The notes under the pieces are model-generated. The model saw only the letters and a list, made by a program, of their open reading frames with translations, ran no database searches and was not told the DNA's origin. From Chara braunii (taxonomy: Eukaryota > Streptophyta > Charophyceae > Charales > Characeae), in NCBI GenBank assembly GCA_003427395.1, contig BFEA01000039.1, forward strand, positions 1,665,250-1,694,383: DNA of 29,134 nucleotides, written 5' to 3'. A program made the position numbers and the translations under genes. Shown here one piece after another: positions 20,372-28,890 of the stretch. The stretch's first letter is position 1. Each line of letters begins with the position of its first letter.

Positions 20372-20569
20372 CAGTTTTCTTGGAAACGGCGCCAACATGC
20401 GCCGCCAGGCAGCAGTTCAGCCCCCCGTCCGGTCCTTTTCTTTTTCTTTTTTTGTCAATCGGGGTTGTCCTGGCCCAGCGATGGACCTGGGTTGTGAAAA
20501 TTCCCTGACCAACAGGGGTGCTCATTTTTTTGGGAGCGGGAACTGCAGGGTGTAGTGGAACGCCCACGA

Positions 20570-20574
<5 letters not shown>

Positions 20575-20604
<30 letters not shown>

Positions 20605-20870
20605 AAACTGTCCCTCCTGTGCTAGCAATGCTGATAAGAGCAGACACGGCTAGCACCTGGGGATAGGCTCCATCTATTGGTGGGGAGTGTCACCGGCTGG
20701 AAAACGGGTCCAGCGTCCCTTGTGATTGCGATACAATTAGGATACTCAGAATATCTCAGAAAGTCCGCAAGCAGAACCTGCCAGCATTGATTGACCTGGA
20801 GAACAGGGGATTGACGGAGCGGGGGGGAGCCTCTTCACCCTAATTTTGGCGCCAGATTTCCACTGTCTCT
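20575..20870 (-). mobile_element. Retroposed insertion with poly-A and 17-bp TSD (minus strand)
   Basis: GAACGCC-c-ACGACCTCT (20558-20574) and GAACGCC-g-ACGACCTCT (20871-20887) are direct repeats with one mismatch, flanking a 296-bp insert. Read on the minus strand the insert ends in about 30 A (T on +, 20574-20603). A long poly-A plus a 15-20-bp duplication is the mark of LINE-mediated retroposition. I see no clear Pol III A/B boxes, so it may be a SINE-like family or a processed RNA copy. It is nested within the fold-back element and so is younger. Confidence 0.8.
20604..20716 (-). repeat. Conserved ~113-bp module, copy 1
   Basis: On the minus strand this part of the retroposed insert aligns with 28891-29002 (+). 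CCCACCAATAGATGGAGCCT is shared without change, and ACGCTGGACCC...TTTTCCAGC is shared with one change. It can form GTGCTAGC/GCTAGCAC (8 bp, perfect) near its 3' end and GCTGGA/TCCAGC near its 5' end. The 3' end joins poly-A here. Confidence 0.85.
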
Positions 20871-20973
20871 GAACGCCGACGACCTCTAGTATGTTTTAAT
20901 TACGTTTTGGCTCAAGGGCGCCCGTAGGGCTGCCCTTGAGATTTTTCTCAACTCGAGGGTAGTGGAACGAGGC

Positions 20974-21594
20974 CCTTATATTGGCGCTTCCCTGTTGTTG
21001 GCGCCTAACCCGCTGCAAAGTCCTCTTCCAATCCGCCGACGACTAAAGTCGTCTTCCTTCGGGAGGTTCATGACTCAGCCCCCGGGTCACCAGGAGTTCC
21101 TTCCTGGAAGAGGAGTTGAAGGAGAGACAGATCTCTCGCCGCCCCCGTAGGGGCGTCTCTCGCACTTTCCTCCGGCTATGCTGTTCTGTAGTGTTGACTC
21201 TCCGCCGGCTGCCTATCCTGAGGCTTCTTGGTGTGAAATTTCCGACAAACTCCAACACGCCCTCTTCAAACCTCACCAACCATCTGTTGTCACCCAGACG
21301 GGCGCCAAGGCGCTCGTCAATTCGCTTCATTCACATGGTGTTGTGGTGACTCCTAAGGACTCTCAATTGACTGCTATACCTCCCACGCACTTGGCTATGG
21401 TTGGCGGCAACAGGTTGACGCGAGGTGGTGGTCGACTCATTCCGCACAGGGACTGCAGGGGAATGACGAGAGAGCCCCGACGGTACTACCGCCGACAGCA
21501 CGCTGCGGAGCGCTACCGAGCGCCCGTCACCGTGCCCCCCGACCCTTCTCCCTGAAACCATTTCCATGCCACGGTTACAAGAATTGGCCTGCCG
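20974..21594. other. No recognised gene; several strong hairpins
   Basis: Perfect inverted repeats include GACGACT/AGTCGTC (21038-21044, 21047-21053), CCAGGA/TCCTGG (21090-21095, 21102-21107) and CGCCCC/GGGGCG near 21140. A 125-codon + frame (21178-21555), Pro/Arg-rich, has no motif. Confidence 0.45.
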
Positions 21595-21707
21595 CGGCCC
21601 CGCCCTCCGGGCTGCGCCACCACGCTTTGCGTGTATAACAGTGTGTTGTCATGTTCGGTTCGCTCCACACAACTCGGCCCCGCCCTCCGGGCTGCGCCAC
21701 CACGCTT
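21595..21707. repeat. 33-bp exact direct repeat
   Basis: Two identical 33-bp blocks at 21595-21627 and 21675-21707 (80 bp apart) start CGGCCCCGCCCTCCGGGCTG and end CCACCACGCTT. Intervening sequence is not repeated. Confidence 0.9.
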
Positions 21708-22294
21708 GCCACTGTGGATTCAGACTGTTTCGTCGTACTTCTTTTTACCGACTCTTTTCATCAGGCAGGAGGTGTGTGTCCATAATAATATGGGCATCCC
21801 GTCCATCCACATGGTAAGAGGCCTGCCGCCATTTGGGTGCCGCCCCGTGCAACGGAACTACCATTCAACCCGCGCTTTTAGCATCACTAACGCCGTGTAA
21901 CACCGGGGCTACTGTAGGTCGCACTTGCACGAATTAAAAGATACTGACCGTAGATAGCAAAGATCAACGGCCGAAATCTCCTAATTTGCTCCGGTGGGAC
22001 CCACGGCTAGCCCGCGTGGCGGGAGAGGAGAATGCAGGTAGTAGAGTACGACGAAGAGTATGGGGGAGCAGCAGGGAGGGAGGGGTATGGGGGAGCAGGA
22101 TGGACAGGGTTTGCGAACGACGGGGAGGACGAGGAGGAGGAGTAGGTGATTTGGGAATCCGCTTGTTGAGGAGGACGTGCAGCAGGTGTGTGCCGGGGGC
22201 ATAGCAGCGGTGGGCATCCGCTTGTTATCATTTACTATTAGTTTAATTCAGTGTAATTCAGTTTGCGCAGTAGCCGGCGGGTGCTTATAGGGGA
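21708..22294 (+). promoter_or_regulatory. Region upstream of the receptor kinase gene
   Basis: Expected to hold the promoter and 5' UTR. GTGGG-a-CCCAC (21994-22004) is an 11-bp palindrome containing GGNCCCAC, the motif bound by class I TCP factors in land plants; whether it acts here is unknown. GTATGGGGGAGCAG is repeated near 22058 and 22085. No convincing TATA box lies close to the ATG at 22295. Confidence 0.35.
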
Positions 22295-25200
22295 ATGGAG
22301 GAAGAAGCGGAAATGCGAGCGGTCGCACTGTTGGTTACCGAGACGATAATGGGGAAGGGGAAGGGGAAGAGGGGAAAGAGGACTGGTTTCCCTCTACAGT
22401 TCCACCCGTCTTCTCTTTCTCTCCCTCTCCGTCTCCCTCACTCTCGCCCCCTCCCTCTCCCTCTCCCTCTCCTCCTCCTCGTGCTTCTGTTGCTACCAGG
22501 ATTATCGTCGCCGACCGTTGCGCAGACCGTCTCTTCCTTTGCAGTCAACTGCGGCAGCTCTCAAAGTTTCAATGACATAACTAGCAATCGGACATGGGAG
22601 GCGGATTGGCTTTCGAACACACAGATCGGGATCCCGGCTTCTAGCCAGAACCCATCAGGGAGCATCAAGAACGCCAAGGAGGACGAGCAAGTCTACAGGT
22701 CCGCGCGCATTTTCACCTCGGAGGCCAATTATACCCTGAGTTGCGTGGCTGGAACGCCATACTTCCTCCGCCTGTTCTTCAACGCGTTCGCGAACCCGAA
22801 CACCAGTCAGTCGCTTCTTACCGGCGTCTTCTCCGTCGCTGTCGGAGATGTCAATTTGCTTAGCAATTGGAGCATATCGGGCGAAGTGGATGGGAGAGAG
22901 GACTCCGCGCACATGAGAGAGTACGGAACTGCCTGCCCTGCTTCGTCGGTGATGTTTCTCCATCTCGTTCCCGCCGTCGGATCTTTCGCCTTCATCAACG
23001 GCTTCGAGCTGTTTCCTATCCCCGACACACTTTACCGAAACCTCACCTCCGCCGGCTATACCTTTTTCACTTATTATCGCTGGAATTGTGGCGGGAGCGC
23101 GATCCCGTCGGAGAACGATCTGGTGAGGAGGAGGTGGGCTCCAGACTTGCCGCCGGTACAAGGCACGGAGTACACGACTCCTGATAACGTGGATGGATCT
23201 AACGAGGCGCCGACCTTCACTCCCGCCGCGGTTTTCAAGAGCAGCCGCCAGGCGCCTGCGCCTTTGGCGTACAACCTTGTGGTGGAACGAGGGGCGTCGT
23301 ACTTCGTGCGGCTCTTCTTCGCGGAACTGAAGTTTCGCGCGTCTTTCCAGCGAGTGATGACAGTGCAGATCAACGGCGGAATTAGGTTGCAGAAACTCGA
23401 CGTTTACTATAGTGCTGGGTCCGGTGGTATGTTCTTGGATTTCTTTCCCATCGATCAACCATGGGAGAGGCGCAACATTTCAATCATGTTGCAAGAGGAG
23501 GCCAGTTCGATGACGGACATGATGGCAATCAACGGCTTGGAGGTGCTGAAGATCGGGACGAACAATCTGTCAGCGACGGAGAGAGTGCGAGTGACAGACG
23601 ACGGAGCGGTGGCGACCGTGGGGAGTCGGGACGACCTGCGCAATTTGCAGGCGTTCATCGCGGCCGCGCCTGGGAACCAGGCCGTGCTCTCGGACTGGAC
23701 AAGTGCGCGAGATGTGTGCGCTTGGACTGGTGTGGAGTGCCAAGCGTCGACAGGAGTGGTTGGTTTGGATTTGTCGGCCTACTCGCCCCGTCTGAGGGGC
23801 CGCATTCCCGAGGAAATTGGTGGCTTGACTTCGCTGAAGCGACTCGTGCTGAGCAATCAGAGCTTCGAGGGGCCGATTCCCACCGCTCTCGGGATTCTGC
23901 CGGAGCTAGAGATCCTATTGCTGAATGACAATCTGCTGACGGGCGCCATACCTATCGAACTTGCCACTGGGGGCAAATTGCAAGAGCTGGCGGTGCAGCA
24001 AAACAATCTCACGGGCGAAGTTCCGGTGGAGGTTCTGAACACCGTTTCGAGTTTCACGTGGAGGGGCGGAAACGACGGTCTCTGCGCGCCAGTGGGCGTC
24101 GCGTTGAATAGCTTTTCCTTGCCTAGTTGTGGAAAGGAGGCGGGTTCGTCTTCGGGCTCGGGAAAGCCGAACGCGGGGACGGTAGTAGGCATTGTTGTCG
24201 GTAGCGTTGGTGGGTGCGCCGCCGTCCTCGCTGTGATTTTCGTCTTCTGCCTGAAGAGAACCTCCAAGGGAGGCCATTACCTCCTGGACAGCTTCACAGG
24301 GTCGTTCTATAGCTCTAATAAGAGTGGCAGCGGGGGGAGGTATAAGAGCGCCGGCGGGCTGTTCTCGAGGACGGGGGCAGGAATGGCGGGAGGCAAGGGG
24401 ACAAGTGTGACGACGGTCTTGTTGGATGGGACCAAGGTAGGCCAGCGGTTCACGATCGAAGAGATTGGAAAGGCCACGTGTCAGTTCGACGAAGCGCGCA
24501 TTATAGGCATGGGGGGGTTCGGAAACGTTTATCGCGGGGAGCTGGCGGACGGGGAGGTGGTAGCGGTGAAGAGGGGGAGCGCGGAATCGCTGCAAGGGGC
24601 GCGGGAATTCCAGACGGAGATAGTAACCCTGTCTAATCTACGCCACCGTCATCTTGTCAGCCTGATCGGCTATTGCGACGACAACGGGGAGATGATCCTA
24701 GTGTACGAGTACATGGCCAAGGGAACATTGAGAGGCCACCTGTACGGCAAAGGGGTGGACAGCGAAACCGCTCCGCTGAGCTGGCGCAAGCGCCTCGAGA
24801 TCTGTATCGGGTCCGCAAGGGGGTTGGAATACCTGCATTCCGGCGCGCAGGACATGGTCATTCATCGCGACGTCAAATCCACGAACATTCTCCTTGACGA
24901 CAACTTAATTGCCAAAGTGGCGGATTTCGGCTTATCTAAAAGTGGTCCCAGTGGGATCAACGAGACCCACGTGAGCACTGCGGTCAAGGGGAGTTTCGGT
25001 TACCTAGACCCCGCGTATTTCAAGACGCAGCAGCTGACAGAGAAGTCGGACGTTTACAGTTTTGGGGTCGTGCTGCTGGAGATCGTCACCGCTCGCTCTC
25101 CTATCATGCAAGGGGGTAGTATTCCAAAAGGTCAGCAGGTGAGTCTTGCAGACTGGGCAGTGCCGAAGCTGAAGGCGGGAAAGGTGGAACAGATTGTGGA

Positions 25201-25495
25201 CCCGAAGTTGGTTAACTCCTATGGAACTGCGTCTCTGCATAAGGTGGGGGAGGTGGCACTTAGGTGCTTGGACGAAGATAGAGATAGTAGGCCGTCGATG
25301 GCGGACGTGCTCCGGGGGTTGGAAGATGCGTTGATGCTGCAAGATAACTCGCTCAGCGTCGTGCTTGAGCATCCGGGGGCTATGATGTCGACTAGTTTTT
25401 ACAATGTCAACGACAGCGGTCTGCAGGACTTCACCAGCGCGAGCGGGGCCAGTTACCCTCTTAGTCCCCCGGATTCGCTTCTCATGGCGCGATGA
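22295..25495 (+). CDS. Malectin-LRR receptor-like kinase with CrRLK1L-type kinase
   Basis: Predicted plasma-membrane receptor Ser/Thr kinase, 1066 aa, single exon. A hydrophobic signal core is at ~53-68, with likely cleavage near A77. Two malectin-like (carbohydrate-binding) modules span ~82-245 and ~256-420. An LRR N-cap with CAWTGVEC follows from ~448, then about four LRRs to ~590, a transmembrane helix ~627-651, a Gly/Ser-rich juxtamembrane and a kinase ~732-1010. Kinase motifs: glycine loop G738-M-G-G-F-G743, K759, H857-R858-D859 (RD type), N864, D877-F-G879. Phrases such as LRHRHLVSLIGYCDDNGEM and HVSTAVKGSFGYLDP are typical of CrRLK1L kinases (FERONIA, THESEUS), which sense cell-wall state and growth peptides. 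Those proteins normally lack LRRs, and LRR-I proteins with this ectodomain have a different kinase. The usual Glu of the activation-segment DPE is Ala907. Met19 is an alternative start that would give a shorter leader. Ligand unknown. Confidence 0.95.
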   Translation: MEEEAEMRAVALLVTETIMGKGKGKRGKRTGFPLQFHPSSLSLPLRLPHSRPLPLPLPLLLLVLLLLPGLSSPTVAQTVSSFAVNCGSSQSFNDITSNRTWEADWLSNTQIGIPASSQNPSGSIKNAKEDEQVYRSARIFTSEANYTLSCVAGTPYFLRLFFNAFANPNTSQSLLTGVFSVAVGDVNLLSNWSISGEVDGREDSAHMREYGTACPASSVMFLHLVPAVGSFAFINGFELFPIPDTLYRNLTSAGYTFFTYYRWNCGGSAIPSENDLVRRRWAPDLPPVQGTEYTTPDNVDGSNEAPTFTPAAVFKSSRQAPAPLAYNLVVERGASYFVRLFFAELKFRASFQRVMTVQINGGIRLQKLDVYYSAGSGGMFLDFFPIDQPWERRNISIMLQEEASSMTDMMAINGLEVLKIGTNNLSATERVRVTDDGAVATVGSRDDLRNLQAFIAAAPGNQAVLSDWTSARDVCAWTGVECQASTGVVGLDLSAYSPRLRGRIPEEIGGLTSLKRLVLSNQSFEGPIPTALGILPELEILLLNDNLLTGAIPIELATGGKLQELAVQQNNLTGEVPVEVLNTVSSFTWRGGNDGLCAPVGVALNSFSLPSCGKEAGSSSGSGKPNAGTVVGIVVGSVGGCAAVLAVIFVFCLKRTSKGGHYLLDSFTGSFYSSNKSGSGGRYKSAGGLFSRTGAGMAGGKGTSVTTVLLDGTKVGQRFTIEEIGKATCQFDEARIIGMGGFGNVYRGELADGEVVAVKRGSAESLQGAREFQTEIVTLSNLRHRHLVSLIGYCDDNGEMILVYEYMAKGTLRGHLYGKGVDSETAPLSWRKRLEICIGSARGLEYLHSGAQDMVIHRDVKSTNILLDDNLIAKVADFGLSKSGPSGINETHVSTAVKGSFGYLDPAYFKTQQLTEKSDVYSFGVVLLEIVTARSPIMQGGSIPKGQQVSLADWAVPKLKAGKVEQIVDPKLVNSYGTASLHKVGEVALRCLDEDRDSRPSMADVLRGLEDALMLQDNSLSVVLEHPGAMMSTSFYNVNDSGLQDFTSASGASYPLSPPDSLLMAR

Positions 25496-25860
25496 GCAAA
25501 GGCAAGCAAAGAAGATTGTCAGGTCGCATTCTTACTTATTATTGCTATTCTCCCTCCCTGTGTCTTCTTTCTGCACTCCCCTTCTTCGTTCTCTCTTTCC
25601 GTTCTTCTCTCTCTTTCTTCTCTCCTGCTCATTTACTCCCCACCGTGTTCCTCGCTGCCTTCCCTCTTTCTTTCTCCCTCCCTCCCTCCCTCCCTCCCTC
25701 TCTCTCTTTCTCTCTTTTCCCCTCTTCCTCTCTCTCTCTCTTTATCTCTCTCTCTCTCCCGCCCTCGCTTCCCAGGCACCCACGCCCATTTGTGTTCTTT
25801 CTTCTTTTGCGCATCTTTTTTTTTCTTTTCTTTTCTTTTGCGCATCTTGATTGGAACGTC
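25496..25860. repeat. Polypyrimidine tract after the kinase gene
   Basis: The + strand is almost entirely C/T, with CTCTCT, CCCT and TTTCT blocks. Both-strand frames here encode only Ser/Leu/Phe or Arg/Glu/Gly low-complexity and are artefacts of the tract. It probably includes the 3' UTR. Such tracts can form triplex DNA. Confidence 0.8.
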
Positions 25861-25943
25861 TGTGCGTTTTTTCCTTTTTCTGATACTGATGGAAATCTGT
25901 TTTCAGCAATTGTGCATGGATCAAGAAAGATATGTCGGGAGGG

Positions 25944-25949
25944 AATAAA
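25944..25949 (+). terminator. Candidate polyadenylation signal AATAAA
   Basis: First AATAAA after the kinase stop, about 450 bp downstream. Position is plausible for a 3' UTR of this length, but plant-type signals are loose, so this is only a match. Confidence 0.3.
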
Positions 25950-26108
25950 CTTACCGGTGGGTTTTCATTCAGCGCTAAGGGGAACGTTTCCCTTCCCTCG
26001 GAAATACAGAAGCGGGTATATGCATGGCTTCCAGGGCACGCAATTCGATGTGGGCGTAGCTGGCAGCATTCGTCGCTACGGTCAGGAGTAAGTGTTCTAG
26101 TCTAGTTA

Positions 26109-26143
26109 TCTCTTATACACATCTAGATGTGTATAAGAGACAG
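26109..26143. other. Nextera mosaic-end junction (sequencing adapter artefact)
   Basis: AGATGTGTATAAGAGACAG at 26125-26143 is the 19-bp Tn5 mosaic end used in Nextera libraries. Immediately before it, 26109-26124 (TCTCTTATACACATCT) is 16 of the 19 bases of its reverse complement. Head-to-head mosaic ends are the signature of the Nextera mate-pair circularisation junction. Translated, it gives the familiar contaminant peptides MCIRDS (+) and LLYTSR (-). Sequence left and right of this point may come from sites kilobases apart, or from another molecule. Confidence 0.97.
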
Positions 26144-26262
26144 CCGTCATCTTGGGGGGTTGAAGTCCCAAGCACGGCTCGTCGTCTGTCGACGAGGACG
26201 CATCCCACACACCACGCGCACACCACTTTACGAACACAAAAATAAAACACACACACACAGAC
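26144..26262 (+). repeat. Dispersed repeat with shared short reading frame, copy 2
   Basis: Matches 8966-9082. Homology starts at the first base after the adapter, so the true 5' extent is cut off. The frame ends at the same TAA as in copy 1 and runs into CA, then CAGA, then GA microsatellite. Confidence 0.8.

Positions 26263-26341
<79 letters not shown>
26247..26341. repeat. Compound (AC)n-(AGAC)n-(AG)n microsatellite
   Basis: About 16 bp of AC, three ACAG units, then an AG run to 26341. Length is likely unreliable in a short-read assembly. Confidence 0.95.
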
Positions 26342-26344
<3 letters not shown>

Positions 26345-26753
26345 GAGGATGGTTTTTCAGGTGCGCAAACAGGCCAAACGTTATCCTTCCCTCGCATCGT
26401 CAACACGTTGCGGCTTTTCTTATTCACCCGCCTAAGGACGTACTGACAGTAGGACTTTCTTGAATGAGACTGGTCTTAATCTCGGCGAAATACAGTCAGC
26501 AATGTCCAAGTGTAAGTCTGCCCTAACTCTCCGTCATGAGCGAAAGACGTTTTGACAAGGGAAGTGAAGGAAAGGAGGAGGCGTCGAAGTCTCTCCATCT
26601 CTCCTGTAGGATCAACTGAAACACTTAAAATTTTACATTTTTAATTTTCAGTATGCCAGCCCAGCGCGTCCGGCCGTCGTCAGTCCGTTCGCTTCTCAGG
26701 TATACACAGTGATTGTGTTCATGTAGCGTCAGGTCCCCGACGGGCACACATAG
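26342..26753. other. No gene recognised
   Basis: Mixed sequence between the microsatellite and the inverted-repeat cluster. No supportable frame or repeat. Confidence 0.4.
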
Positions 26754-26906
26754 GGCCTCGCCGCACGGCGAGGCACTACTCGCCACATGCACAAGACACG
26801 ACCACATGCACAAGAGACGAAAGTCGTGGCGCTGTATCTTTCCATGTTCGAGGCGAAGATTCCCTCGCATTTTTTTTGCACATGTTCTGAGTTGTGCGGC
26901 GAGGCC
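26754..26906. mobile_element. Inverted-repeat element, family B copy 1
   Basis: GGCCTCGCCGCAC (26754-26766) and GTGCGGCGAGGCC (26894-26906) are a perfect 13-bp inverted pair. The left arm also contains GCCTCGCCG-ca-CGGCGAGGC (26755-26774), a perfect 9-bp palindrome. Internal sequence is non-coding. MITE-sized, 153 bp. Confidence 0.6.
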
Positions 26907-26926
26907 GATAAAATCTGTAATCCGAT

Positions 26927-27047
26927 AAATACTACCGTCTTCACCCGAATAAAACGCCCGGTCATTATAGCTGTATTTGGTCGAAATGGAAGTCTAGGTG
27001 CAGTGATAATGACCGGGCGTTCTATTCGGGTGAAGACGGTAGTATTT
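26927..27047. mobile_element. MITE-like element, family A copy 1
   Basis: 42-bp terminal arms (26927-26968 and 27006-27047) match at 41 positions: AAATACTACCGTCTTCACCC then GAATA-(A/G)-AACGCCCGGTC and ATTAT. The loop is only 37 bp, so nearly the whole element is a hairpin. The near-perfect arms suggest it is young. Confidence 0.85.
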
Positions 27048-27110
27048 TGCGGTCTCCAAATATTTGTACACCTCGTTACCAAAGGACAAGTACATTTTTG
27101 TGGTAGACTT

Positions 27111-27214
27111 CCGTCTTCCCGGAATATAACGCACGCTGATTATGAATGTACACAAGTGATCTTTCGGGCCCGATACAATTAAACAGGGAGGGTGCGTTGT
27201 GTTCGGGGGAAGAT
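27111..27214. mobile_element. MITE-like element, family A copy 2
   Basis: The left arm CCGTCTTCCCGGAATATAAC-GCAC (27111-27134) faces the right arm GTGCGTTGTGTTCGGGGGAA-GAT (27192-27214). The arms are diverged but clearly the same family as 26927-27047. Confidence 0.75.
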
Positions 27215-27370
27215 ATTCTAATGAGAGGAAGGGAAGGTCGTGGAAATCAGGACTGTCAATGAATGGGTCTCGCGCTACCCTACCTACTCCCCCACCAAGT
27301 GCGAAAAAGACAAAAAAAAATCCTGCGCGTATTTTTTTCCACGTTATAGCGCGGGAAGTACGTTCTCTCT

Positions 27371-27373
<3 letters not shown>

Positions 27374-27407
<34 letters not shown>
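27374..27407. repeat. Poly-T, 34 bases
   Basis: Uninterrupted T34 on the + strand; may be the poly-A of a minus-strand retroposon, but no duplication was found. A second broken T-rich run lies at about 27523-27556. Confidence 0.9.
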
Positions 27408-27408
<1 letters not shown>

Positions 27409-27709
27409 ACCTACGTTCTCACTTTGCACATTTGGTGAGTGTTGTGGTGAGGCGCAGCAATATCATCAATCTGTGGAAAACTCCCAACTTCGGCAAGAGC
27501 TCCATTTTCTGGAAGTGTGACATCTTTTTTTTTCTTTTTTTTTTTCTTTTTTTTCTCCGGAAGTTGCATCCTTTTTGGTGTAGTGACCCTCGGGGGGAGC
27601 TGGCGTCGAACGTCGTGTTCCGTTGCGTTTGATGCCGTCAAAGATATGGTTGTGATTAACGTCGTGTTCGGTTACGTTAGATAACCGTTTATAACCGTTT
27701 GTAAGCCTA

Positions 27710-27823
27710 TACCGTCTTCCGCCGAATACAATGCACCCAGGTCATGCCTGTATATTTGGACCGGAAATTCCGGGTGTATGTATATCCATGATGAGGGTGG
27801 GTTGTGTTCGGGGGAAGACGGTA
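27710..27823. mobile_element. MITE-like element, family A copy 3
   Basis: Arms 27710-27738 (TACCGTCTTCCGCCGAATAC...) and 27795-27823 (...GGGGGAAGACGGTA) are inverted copies with about five mismatches in 29. Same terminal TACCGTCTTC as copy 1. Confidence 0.8.
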
Positions 27824-27884
27824 GGTACATGACAGCGCCAGGTCGTGTGAGTCGGAACGAGAGGACAGCAGTATGGACGTCGTC

Positions 27885-27990
27885 GCCTCACCACTCGCTG
27901 CCAATGCTGATGAAGGGGAGTGTATATTTCCGCGAAAACTGGAGCAATACAGTCACCAATTGTCATATTTGGCGAGTGGTGCGGCGAGGC
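27885..27990. mobile_element. Inverted-repeat element, family B copy 2
   Basis: ACCACTCGC (27890-27898) pairs with GCGAGTGGT (27972-27980), and outer GCCTC (27885-27889) with GAGGC (27986-27990) after a 5-nt offset. The right arm GTGCGGCGAGGC is the same as in family B copy 1. Confidence 0.55.
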
Positions 27991-28047
27991 TGTATAACTA
28001 CGGGATAACTTTCATCCCTTGTTTGCGACTCTTCAGACGAGAACGTC

Positions 28048-28050
<3 letters not shown>

Positions 28051-28139
<89 letters not shown>
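28051..28139. repeat. Compound (TG)n-(AG)n microsatellite
   Basis: 28 bp of TG followed directly by about 60 bp of AG; a shorter GA run follows at 28156-28179. Confidence 0.95.
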
Positions 28140-28141
<2 letters not shown>

Positions 28142-28179
28142 CATAGCTTGTAGTTGAGAGAGAGAGAGAGAGAGAGAGG

Positions 28180-28890
28180 TAAGGGATAGAAAAGCGAGGA
28201 AGTGAGGAACTGACGAGGAATGAAAAGAAAAGGAAGGAAGAAAACACATCGTTTGCTTGTAGAAGCTCTATGATGCTGTGGAATGGAAAGAGAAAGACAG
28301 GCAAAGACAGGAAAGAAGGAAACTAGGAAAGCAATTGAACAAGAGGAGAGAGAAAGGGGACGAGAGGGGGGTGGCGGGGGTGACAAGTCAGGATAAGAGA
28401 GAGAAAGTAAAGAGGAGGGTGGTAAAGGTTATTGAGGTGGGGAGGAGAAGGAGAGGGAGAAGGACGTGGGTATTAAAAGGGAGCAAGGCGGGGAAGGGTG
28501 GGAAGGGTGAAGAGGAAGGAAGGCCGAAGGTTATCGAGGGAGGAGAGGGAGGAGAGGGAGGAGAAGAGAGAGAGGGAGACAGGGAAGGGAGGACAGAAAA
28601 ATGTGCTAAGAGAGGGTAAGAGGGAAGAAAGGTGAGATGGGTGAAGAGAGCAAGGAATGAGGGGAGGAAGGTTTACGACGGAGGGAGAAGGACGTACGTG
28701 AGGAAGAGGCGGGCGAAGTGGAGGAAGGGAATGTGGAAGCAATCAAATGAAGGAGGGAGAGGAGCATAATAGACGGAGAGGAGAAATGAAGGAACGAAGA
28801 AAGGTCTGAGGAGAGAACGAAGTGATTAAACAAGAAAAAAGAATGAAAAGGAGGCAAGACGGAACAAGAAAAGAACGAAAAGGAGGCAAG
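28180..28890. repeat. ~700-bp polypurine tract
   Basis: The + strand is overwhelmingly A/G, with GGAGAGGGAGGAG-type subrepeats (near 28541-28562) and GAAAAGGAGGCAAGACG occurring twice at its end (28847 and 28878). Frames here encode Arg/Lys/Glu/Gly or Ser/Leu/Pro low-complexity only and are not genes. Confidence 0.9.

Larger units (their letters stand above)
20163..20973. mobile_element. Fold-back/MITE-like element with long imperfect TIRs
   Basis: The left end reads GGGCCTCGTTCCACTACCCT then CGA-c-TTGA and TCTCAAGGGC. The reverse complement of the right end (down from 20973) reads the same with single-base changes, over roughly 45 bp and more loosely to 70 bp. CTCGAGGGCGGCCGTAGGG-like words recur inside (20305 and 20911). 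No target-site duplication is obvious at the outer ends. Without the nested insertion the element would be about 500 bp. It has no transposase, so it would be non-autonomous. Confidence 0.75.

Noticed and set aside
25404-26091. Overlapping 148- and 199-codon frames in the C/T tract
   Set aside because: Low-complexity Ser/Leu/Phe translation of polypyrimidine DNA.
26127-26435. Open frames starting MCIRDS (+) or ending LLYTSRCV (-)
   Set aside because: They are translations of the Nextera adapter followed by a GA microsatellite; known contaminant peptides, not genes.
28278-28619. Lys/Arg/Glu/Gly-rich frame
   Set aside because: Translation of the polypurine tract.
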